A program made the position numbers and the translations under genes. This document shows positions 6,747-12,838 of a DNA stretch of 12,838 nt, piece after piece; position 1 is the first letter of the stretch; every line of letters begins with the position of its first letter. The notes under the pieces were generated by a model. That model saw only the letters and a program-made list of their open reading frames with translations. It had not been told where the DNA came from and made no database searches. The stretch comes from an uncultured Anaerolineales bacterium. GTDB lineage: Bacteria; Chloroflexota; Anaerolineae; Anaerolineales; UBA11657. The stretch is from assembly GCA_913031335.1 (NCBI GenBank), contig CAJWGI010000012.1, positions 1 through 12,838 of the forward strand. Reading direction: 5' to 3'.

Positions 6747-7631
6747 GTGATCATCCAAGCACACACCGAGATACGCCCGGCGCGCGCCACACACCGCCGG
6801 GAACTTCTGCGGCTGCTAAGTTCAGCCGAACGCGCTCATTGCCACCTCGACTGGCAAAGCGCTGAGGGGTGGCTGCAACACCAGCGGTGCCATGTTGCTT
6901 TCGCTGACAGCACTCCCGTCGGGATGCTGTCAATCCCTATGGTAGCGGGAAGTGCGGCGTGGCTGCGCCTCGCCGCGGTGCGAGACGATGAGCGCGACGC
7001 GCCGACAATGACCCCGTTGTGGGTGGCTGCGAGGGCGGAATTGCAGCAGCAGGGCGTCACGCGAGCAGCCGCTCTGACCGCCAACGTTTGGCCGGAGAGC
7101 CTGCTGCCACCCTGGGGATTCGCGCAATACGGGCACGTGGTGGTACTCCACCGGGGGCAGGCAGCGCTGCCGCCTTTCGACGAAACTGGAACCCTTATCC
7201 GCGCGGCCACCAAGGCACACCTGCAGGCCATCTTCACAGTGGACAAAGCCGCTTTCAAGCCGCTGTGGAGGTACTCATTCCAGATGCTCGGGCTGGCACT
7301 GAAGCAGGCCGCGTACGCCACAGTGGCCTGTGCGGGCAGCAACATTATCGGGTACCTTCTGGCCACTCAGGCCAATGGAAAGGTGTTTCTGGCGCGGCTG
7401 GCGGTGACGCCGGACTTCCAGAATCGCGGTGTCGGTCGTGCGCTTACTCTTGACATGTTGCACTACTTTACGCACGGGCGCGCGCCGATGGTAGAGGTGA
7501 ACACCCAGGCAGACAATGTAGCTTCCATCGCTCTTTATCAGGCGCTCGATTTCGAACTCACCGCTGAACGGGCGCAGGTCTGGCAATACGAGCTCGGTTC
7601 AGAAGAGCGCGCCCGAGGCACAATGAACTGA
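6747..7631 (+). CDS. Two-domain GNAT family N-acetyltransferase
   Basis: A probable acetyl-CoA-dependent N-acetyltransferase of 294 residues. The C-terminal GNAT domain (about 148-290) is complete: strand LARLAVTPDF, acetyl-CoA pyrophosphate loop QNRGVGRA (225-232), VNTQADNVASIALYQALDFE with the typical Asn and Tyr264. This resembles RimI-like enzymes. The N-terminal half (about 1-140) has GNAT-like elements (opening EIRPARATHRREL, VGMLSIPMV strand, LRLAAVRDD, then PPWGF) but no clear acetyl-CoA loop, so it looks like a degenerate second domain. The start is a GTG 36 bases after gltA with no strong ribosome binding site; no in-frame ATG occurs before residue 60. It may be co-transcribed with gltA. 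Substrate unknown. Confidence 0.85.
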   Translation: MIIQAHTEIRPARATHRRELLRLLSSAERAHCHLDWQSAEGWLQHQRCHVAFADSTPVGMLSIPMVAGSAAWLRLAAVRDDERDAPTMTPLWVAARAELQQQGVTRAAALTANVWPESLLPPWGFAQYGHVVVLHRGQAALPPFDETGTLIRAATKAHLQAIFTVDKAAFKPLWRYSFQMLGLALKQAAYATVACAGSNIIGYLLATQANGKVFLARLAVTPDFQNRGVGRALTLDMLHYFTHGRAPMVEVNTQADNVASIALYQALDFELTAERAQVWQYELGSEERARGTMN

Positions 7632-7695
7632 TGGCGCGCCGCCGTCGTGTTCAGGTACAATCTTCATCGCCGCGCCTGAACTCAGGCCGCACGAA

Positions 7696-9075
7696 ATGAG
7701 CACTGTCCCCCCGAATAGAAACCCGCTGCTGGCACGGCTCCGAAACGCCGTGCTGGACATCACTCTCCACCGCGTGGCTCGCAACACCGGCTGGCTGCTA
7801 GCGGCTGAAGTGGTGGCCACTTTGGTGAGCGCGATTCAGTTTCCGCTTGTCGCTCGCCTGCTCGGCGTAGAAGGGTACGGCATGGCTGTGCTGGTCGTGG
7901 GCTGGGTTGGGCTGGTGACTGGGTTGCTCGGTGTGCAGACGCGAGAAACGATAGTCAAATACTTCAGTCTCTTTCTCTCCGATGAAAGCGAACCGCAGGC
8001 ACTAGCGACGGTCAAGCTCGGGTTAGGGCTGAACCTCCTGCTCGCCACCATCACTTTCGTGATGCTGTTCGTAGCCGCGCCGAGACTGAGCATCTGGCTG
8101 CTCGACAATCCTGACGGTGCCATCTTATTCCGGCTTGTGATTCTGCGTGACTTTTTTGCGACAACTGGCGGCACCACCACTTCCGTGCTCAGGGTACTGG
8201 ACAGATTCAGGTGGCTGTCGATATTCAACGCGTTCTCATCGATAGCCACCTTTGCGCTCGTCAGCACCGCATTGCTCGCGGGCTGGCAAGTGGCCGGATA
8301 CCTGGCTGCCATGATGGTGGTCTCAGCGGGGCAATCTATCACTTTATATCTGGCCTGCCAACACGAGCTGCGCGCCCGCTTCCACGGAAACTGGTGGCAG
8401 GCCGACCTGCGCGCGCTGCGCCAGCATGGGCACGAAATCAGAGTAATGTTGCTGAGTCTAAAACTGGACGGACTTCGAAAGATCGCCACCGACCAGGCGG
8501 ATGTGGTCATCCTGGGTGTGTTTGCGGACATCCACAGCGTGGGTCTCTACAAAATGGCCAAGCAACTTGCAAGTTATCTCAGTCGCCTCAGTAACCCCAT
8601 TTACGCGGCGCTCTACCCGGAAATAGCGCGCCTGTACCATGACGCCGGTTTTGACCGCCTGTCACGATTCATCCGCCAGTTAACGCGCGGGCTTGTCACC
8701 GGGGTGGGCGCATCGGTGCTGCTGATAGTTTTACTGGCCGGGCCACTTGTACCAATTATGTTTGGCGCGGAATACACTCCAGCCTTGTCTCTCTTCTACG
8801 TTATGATGCTGATGCATGTGTGGTTGGGTTTGATATGGGCACCGGGCTTATTACTGACTCTGGGCAAAACCCGCCAGCTTACGGCCATCAATCTCGCCAG
8901 TGCGCTGATTCTGGTTTCGTTATTATTTATTCTCGCTCCGACCTGGGGCGCCACCGGGGCCACCATCGCGCTGGTTGCGAACTACTGGGCGTGGACTGCG
9001 CTGATACTGTGGTACCTCGGGCGGCTGCCCGATCTCCGTTTATGGGCGCGGAGAAAACTATCGGCATTGAGCTGA
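7696..9075 (+). CDS. Wzx-type polysaccharide/lipid-linked oligosaccharide flippase
   Basis: An integral membrane protein of 459 residues with the layout of the MOP/polysaccharide biosynthesis flippases, which move undecaprenyl-linked glycans across the inner membrane. After a cytosolic head (residues 1-30), the first segments contain the family pattern NTGWLLAAEVVATLVSAIQFPLVARLLGVEGYGMAVLVVGWVGLVTGLL. About 12-14 hydrophobic segments follow, with a central cytosolic loop (about 235-270, ELRARFHGNWWQADLRALRQHG) before DQADVVILGVFADIHSVGLYKMAKQL, typical of the second half. It ends in a basic tail (RLWARRKLSALS). The ATG at 7696 has only weak ribosome binding sequence. It is one base from the asparagine-synthase-like gene, which places it in the glycan operon. 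The family is secure; the transported glycan is not known. Confidence 0.9.
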   Translation: MSTVPPNRNPLLARLRNAVLDITLHRVARNTGWLLAAEVVATLVSAIQFPLVARLLGVEGYGMAVLVVGWVGLVTGLLGVQTRETIVKYFSLFLSDESEPQALATVKLGLGLNLLLATITFVMLFVAAPRLSIWLLDNPDGAILFRLVILRDFFATTGGTTTSVLRVLDRFRWLSIFNAFSSIATFALVSTALLAGWQVAGYLAAMMVVSAGQSITLYLACQHELRARFHGNWWQADLRALRQHGHEIRVMLLSLKLDGLRKIATDQADVVILGVFADIHSVGLYKMAKQLASYLSRLSNPIYAALYPEIARLYHDAGFDRLSRFIRQLTRGLVTGVGASVLLIVLLAGPLVPIMFGAEYTPALSLFYVMMLMHVWLGLIWAPGLLLTLGKTRQLTAINLASALILVSLLFILAPTWGATGATIALVANYWAWTALILWYLGRLPDLRLWARRKLSALS

Positions 9076-9076
9076 A

Positions 9077-10858
9077 ATGTGTGGAATCGTCGGAACAATT
9101 AACTGGTATCCATCGCCAAACATCGAAGATATAACCCGCGCGACAAACGCCATCGCTCATCGCGGACCGGACGATGCCGGCTATTGGATCGATACCAATG
9201 TCGCTCTTGGATTCCGGCGCCTCTCCATCATTGACCTCTCTGTTGCCGGCAGACAGCCCATGCCGAATGAAGATAAAACGCTGCGGTTGGTCTTCAACGG
9301 TGAAATCTATAACTACCTTGCGCAACGAAAAGCACTCATACAACGCGGACACGTCTTTCGCTCCCACACTGATTCCGAGTGCGTTTTGCACGGATACGAA
9401 GAATGGGGCGGGCGCATTGTTGAGCAACTGCGCGGCATGTTTGCCTTTGCGCTATGGGACCAGCGCAACCGCACCCTTACTTTGGCGCGTGACCGTCTCG
9501 GTATCAAGCCACTTTATTATTATTGGGACGGTCGCCGCTTTGCCTTTGCCTCTGAAATCAAAGCGCTTATCACTCTCCCTCAGATTGACCTCATCACTGA
9601 CGACTCGGCACTCTGGGACTATCTGACCTATTTGTATATCCCTTGTCCAAAAACTATCTATGAACACATCCGTCAGGTGCCGCCGGGCTTCACCGTTACC
9701 TATCAAGCAGGAGAACAGCCCCAACTGGCGCAATACTGGGACATTCACGACTGGGGCGCACCTGTCCAATGCACCGATTACAGCACCCTTCCCGAATGGT
9801 CAACTGCCGTGAAAGCAGTCCACAACAAGTTGTGCGAAGCCGTAGAAATGCACCTGCTCGCGGACGTTCCGGTAGGCCTGTTGCTGTCGGGAGGTCTAGA
9901 TTCTAGCACTGTGGCAGCGCTGGCCACGGCTGCCGCGCCTACACCACTGAAAACTTTCTCTATCGGCTTTGATGTGGATGAGCACACCGAGCTGCCCTAC
10001 GCCCGCAAGGTGGCATCCCACTTCCGAACTGAGCACTTCGACCGCATTTGCAGCAGTGGCTCGTTGGAAGAATCACTGCAACGCATGTTGGAATTATATG
10101 ATCAACCCTTCGCCGACTCGTCCGGAATCCCCACGCTAGCCGTGTCTGAATTAGCTGCAACGCAGGTTAAGGTTGTACTCTCCGGAGATGGCGGCGATGA
10201 AGTATTTGCCGGATACAAATGGCACCGCGCTTATCTGGCACGGCCAGATCCTAGTAGAATCCAACAGTGGGTCTACAAATCTATATTGATGCCCGCATTG
10301 CAAGGAATCGCATCTTGGCCAAAAGTGACCGGTTTGATCGGTCGTTACCGATTGGATGTGCACGGCGAAACAAGCGCGGATCGTTATGGCGCACTGCTCT
10401 CCCGCGTCAAACGTTTCCAAAAACCCCGGCTGCTCCCGGAACTCGCGCGCGCCTTCCATGATTATGACGATTACTGGCACTACCGAAAATACTGGCGTGA
10501 GGAGCTAGATCCAATCTCACGCATTCAATACGTTGATCTCAAAACCTATTTACCGGACGACATTCTCACCAAAGTGGACCGCGCCAGCATGGCTACCTCG
10601 CTCGAAGTGCGCCCTCCGCTGCTGGACCACGAGTTGGTAGAATTAGTGGCGAAGTTGCCACCTGAATTCCGTTTTGGCAAACGCGTCCTTCGCGCGGCTA
10701 TTGCACAACAGCTGCCAGCGGAGATAATATCACGCCCGAAAAAAGGGTTCTCCGCGCCTATGTTACACTGGTTGCAGCCGGTCAGGCGCAATGGCACACG
10801 ACTAGGCGGATTGGCGCGCTGGTCAATGGAACTACTCGACGCGTGGGAACGCGGCTGA
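9077..10858 (+). CDS. asnB: Asparagine synthase-like glutamine amidotransferase
   Basis: Glutamine-hydrolysing enzyme that activates a carboxylate with ATP and amidates it. The Ntn glutaminase domain (about 2-210) starts with the nucleophile Cys2 and shows AHRGPDDAG, RLSIIDLS, NGEIYN at 74-79 and HTDSE at 97-101. The synthetase domain carries the PP-loop SGGLDSS at 271-277, SGDGGDEVFAGY, DDILTKVDRASMATSLEVRPPLLD and RPKKGF near 553-558. Many relatives end in a helical segment some 40 residues longer; here HWLQ is followed directly by PVRRNGTRLGGLARWSMELLD, so the C-terminus looks shortened. It lies between a flippase and a glycosyltransferase with one-base gaps on both sides, so its substrate may be a sugar uronic acid or another glycan carboxylate rather than aspartate (inference). 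Its G+C content is lower than that of the left-hand genes. Confidence 0.93.
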   Translation: MCGIVGTINWYPSPNIEDITRATNAIAHRGPDDAGYWIDTNVALGFRRLSIIDLSVAGRQPMPNEDKTLRLVFNGEIYNYLAQRKALIQRGHVFRSHTDSECVLHGYEEWGGRIVEQLRGMFAFALWDQRNRTLTLARDRLGIKPLYYYWDGRRFAFASEIKALITLPQIDLITDDSALWDYLTYLYIPCPKTIYEHIRQVPPGFTVTYQAGEQPQLAQYWDIHDWGAPVQCTDYSTLPEWSTAVKAVHNKLCEAVEMHLLADVPVGLLLSGGLDSSTVAALATAAAPTPLKTFSIGFDVDEHTELPYARKVASHFRTEHFDRICSSGSLEESLQRMLELYDQPFADSSGIPTLAVSELAATQVKVVLSGDGGDEVFAGYKWHRAYLARPDPSRIQQWVYKSILMPALQGIASWPKVTGLIGRYRLDVHGETSADRYGALLSRVKRFQKPRLLPELARAFHDYDDYWHYRKYWREELDPISRIQYVDLKTYLPDDILTKVDRASMATSLEVRPPLLDHELVELVAKLPPEFRFGKRVLRAAIAQQLPAEIISRPKKGFSAPMLHWLQPVRRNGTRLGGLARWSMELLDAWERG

Positions 10859-10859
10859 T

Positions 10860-11996
10860 TTGCGCCTGCTCTTCATCACCACTCAGCCATTCCCGGCCCA
10901 AAAAGCTAGCACTGTGCAGGTAATGCAAATGTGCGCTGCCTTCGCGTCCAATGGGATTGCGGTAAAATTGGTTGCGTCCACACCGGAGGCCGGCTGCCTC
11001 ACAGTAGCTGAGTTACAACAGTATTATGATGTGCCCCATAACTTCGAGATAGAGCAATTTGCGTTGCCCAGTGGCTTGCGGGCATCAGATCGGTTTCAGT
11101 TACAAACTCTCTGGAAAGAGCAAGGAAAGGTCAACTTATGTTACACGCGCGGCCGCGATGTAACTGCCCCGCTGTTGGCTCTGGCGCTAGGTATACCCGC
11201 AATTGTGGAAACACACACACCGCCTGCCTCAGCTCGGGAACGCTGGATTCTTCGCCTGATTCAGGCACACCCACGCGGGCAATTAGTCGTACTCACCGAG
11301 AGTTTGCGGTCACATTATGTACACTCGCTCCGCTTTCGGCCGGACCGCCTGACAATCGCGCCCGATGGCGTGGATCTGCGCCGTTTTGAGCCGCCAATCA
11401 ACACTAACGAGGCCCGCCGCCACCTGGGCTTAGACAAGGGAAAGTGGATTATCTATGTTGGGGGACTATATAAAGGCCGGGGTCTGAATACACTCTTCCG
11501 CGCTACAGCAGACTTACCGCTGAAAAAATTAATTGTGGGCGGCCGCGACGCTGTCGAAATCGGCAAATGGCAGTGCCGCGCCCAAGAGCTAGGCGCGCAC
11601 GAAATTCATTTCTCTGGCTACCAGCCACCCGCACGAGTACCGCTCTACCTCGCTGCGGCTGATATACTTGTAATGCCGTATAACACCCGTGTGTTTACCG
11701 GGAATGGGCAAGAAATTGCTAATTGGACATCTCCGCTGAAGATGTTTGAATACATGGCCGCGGCGCGCCCGATCGTGGCCACTGACTTGCCCATGGTTCG
11801 TGGGGTGCTAAAAGACGAACACAACGCTCTGCTTGTGCCACCGGGCGACGCGAATGCCCTGCGGGCTGCCCTGCAGCGCCTGGCTGCCAGCCATGAGTTG
11901 GGCGAAAGGTTGGCCACCGAGGCTCACTCCGATGTGGCTCAACACACCTGGAAAGCCCGCGCCCGGCACATACTTGCCAACGTGGGAGTGAATTGA
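10860..11996 (+). CDS. Glycosyltransferase, GT4 family (GT-B fold)
   Basis: Transfers a sugar from a nucleotide donor to a growing glycan, probably at the cytosolic membrane face. The 378-residue protein has the two Rossmann-like domains of GT-B enzymes. The N-terminal domain opens MRLLFITTQPFPAQKAS and reaches VVLTESLR at 143-150; APDGVDLRRF at 167-176 marks the hinge, followed by WIIYVGGLYKGRGL (strand and glycine loop) and SPLKMFEYMAAARPIVATDLP at 291-311. In this motif the second Glu of the classical E-x7-E pair is present (E297) and the first is absent, as in other SPLK-type GT4 members. The start is a TTG one base after the upstream stop, with GGGAA about ten bases before it; the residues that follow fit the family N-terminus. 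Donor and acceptor cannot be told from sequence. Confidence 0.9.
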   Translation: MRLLFITTQPFPAQKASTVQVMQMCAAFASNGIAVKLVASTPEAGCLTVAELQQYYDVPHNFEIEQFALPSGLRASDRFQLQTLWKEQGKVNLCYTRGRDVTAPLLALALGIPAIVETHTPPASARERWILRLIQAHPRGQLVVLTESLRSHYVHSLRFRPDRLTIAPDGVDLRRFEPPINTNEARRHLGLDKGKWIIYVGGLYKGRGLNTLFRATADLPLKKLIVGGRDAVEIGKWQCRAQELGAHEIHFSGYQPPARVPLYLAAADILVMPYNTRVFTGNGQEIANWTSPLKMFEYMAAARPIVATDLPMVRGVLKDEHNALLVPPGDANALRAALQRLAASHELGERLATEAHSDVAQHTWKARARHILANVGVN

Positions 11997-12000
11997 AGCT

Positions 12001-12838
12001 ATGAACATACTAATTGCCGGCGGTCTGGGTGCAATCGGCGCCCCGCTGGGTGCAGAGTTGCGCCAGCGCGGGCACACCGTATGGGTGTGCGACTTGCCCC
12101 ACGCCCTCGGCCCCAATTATTTGCGATGCGATGTGGCCGACTTTCGACAGATCCAACGGGTCATGGACACGGTCGAACCCGAATTCGTTTACCATCTGGC
12201 AGCTGAGTTTGGGCGCGTCAACGGCGAGGATCATTACGAGAAAGTCTGGCGCACCAACGCTATCGGTACGAAGAACTTGCTGCGCTTTCAGGAGCAGCGC
12301 AAGTTTCGCATGTGTTTCAGCAGCAGCTCGGAAGTGTATGGCGATTGGGACGATTCTATGTCGGAAGATGTGCCCGAGCGGCATCCAATCCGGCAGTTGA
12401 ATGATTATGCCATTTCAAAGTGGGCCAACGAGATGCAAATTGTTAATTCGGCCGCCCGGTTCGGTACCGAGACGGTGCGGGTGCGCCTGTTCAACACATA
12501 TGGCCCCGGTGAGCACTACTCTGAGTACCGCAGTGTTATCTGCCAGTTCGTTTACCGCGCGCTGCACGACCTGCCCTACACCGTTTACCTTGACCACCAC
12601 CGCACTTCGTCGTACATCAGTGACACGGTGCACACTCTAGCCAACATTGCTGACCCGCAGCGCTTCAAGCCGGGCGAGGTCTACAACATCGCCGGCAGCG
12701 AATACCACGACATCAAGACCGTGTCAGACGCGATTCTCGCGCAGCTCGAAAAAGATGACCGCCTAGTGAAATATGAGCACCGAGAGGACCACAACACGCG
12801 CGACAAAAAGGGCGACCTGCGCAAAGCACAGCGCGAGT
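12001..12838 (+). CDS. NAD-dependent sugar epimerase/dehydratase (extended SDR), 3' end off window
   Basis: The frame is open from the ATG at 12001 to the window edge (279 residues, no stop). It encodes an extended short-chain dehydrogenase/reductase acting on a nucleotide sugar. Seen: the NAD-binding glycine loop GGLGAIG at 7-13 with Asp31 ending the second strand, DVADFRQI at 43-50, YHLAAEFGRVNG at 64-75, the active-site strand SSSSEVYGD at 107-115, the catalytic pair Tyr136-x3-Lys140 in NDYAISKW, and VRLFNTYGPGEHYSEYR. The SSEVYG form, without the Asp-Glu pair of dTDP-glucose 4,6-dehydratase, is closer to UDP-glucuronate decarboxylases and 4-epimerases, but the reaction is not settled. It lies four bases after the glycosyltransferase stop, with GGGAG 12 bases before the ATG. 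It supplies an activated sugar for the glycan locus (inference). Confidence 0.92.
   Translation, partial: MNILIAGGLGAIGAPLGAELRQRGHTVWVCDLPHALGPNYLRCDVADFRQIQRVMDTVEPEFVYHLAAEFGRVNGEDHYEKVWRTNAIGTKNLLRFQEQRKFRMCFSSSSEVYGDWDDSMSEDVPERHPIRQLNDYAISKWANEMQIVNSAARFGTETVRVRLFNTYGPGEHYSEYRSVICQFVYRALHDLPYTVYLDHHRTSSYISDTVHTLANIADPQRFKPGEVYNIAGSEYHDIKTVSDAILAQLEKDDRLVKYEHREDHNTRDKKGDLRKAQRE

Noticed and set aside
7656..7661. TACAAT before the flippase as a promoter
   Set aside because: No acceptable -35 lies 16-18 bases upstream, and a single hexamer is too little evidence.
7836..8531. Minus-strand open frame (231 codons) inside the flippase gene
   Set aside because: It is antisense to a clear membrane-protein gene and low in complexity (Ser/Thr/Arg-rich), with no neighbours on that strand.

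Overview
The window is bacterial, GC-rich and gene-dense, and reads as ordinary chromosome joined to a cell-surface glycan locus. The order recA, recX, rny on one strand, the MoaD-MoaE fusion and the general protein character suggest Chloroflexota (Anaerolineae-like). This is inference from context, not from a marker gene. No tRNA, rRNA, CRISPR array, insertion sequence or phage gene was seen.

Region 1 (1-1552, plus strand): the 3' end of a fused molybdopterin synthase gene (MoaD tail running in frame into a full MoaE), then a small unknown protein joined to it by an ATGA overlap, then a second unknown protein of 193 residues. Region 2 (1576-5227, minus strand): recA, a 454-base structured gap, recX and rny (RNase Y), transcribed in that order. 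The gap holds three palindromic arms that can pair in two mutually exclusive ways, a hairpin with a GAAA loop over the recA stop, and a textbook intrinsic terminator directly before the recX ribosome binding site. This fits recX and rny being expressed by limited read-through from recA. Region 3 (5228-7631): a divergent recA/gltA promoter region, citrate synthase, and a two-domain GNAT acetyltransferase.

Region 4 (7696-12838, plus strand, runs off the window): a Wzx-type flippase, a glutamine-dependent asparagine-synthase-like amidotransferase, a GT4 glycosyltransferase and an NAD-dependent sugar epimerase/dehydratase, separated by 1, 1 and 4 bases. Such a set would make, modify and export a surface polysaccharide or lipid-linked glycan. 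The last gene is open to the window edge and is real although it has no stop here. The asparagine-synthase and glycosyltransferase genes are visibly poorer in G+C than the genes at the left end.

The points most worth a second look are the internal Gly-Gly junction of the MoaD-MoaE fusion, the attenuator-like recA-recX spacer, the two unknown proteins behind the molybdopterin synthase gene, and the asparagine-synthase homologue with a shortened C-terminus in a glycan locus. I found no clear evidence of an entirely new system.
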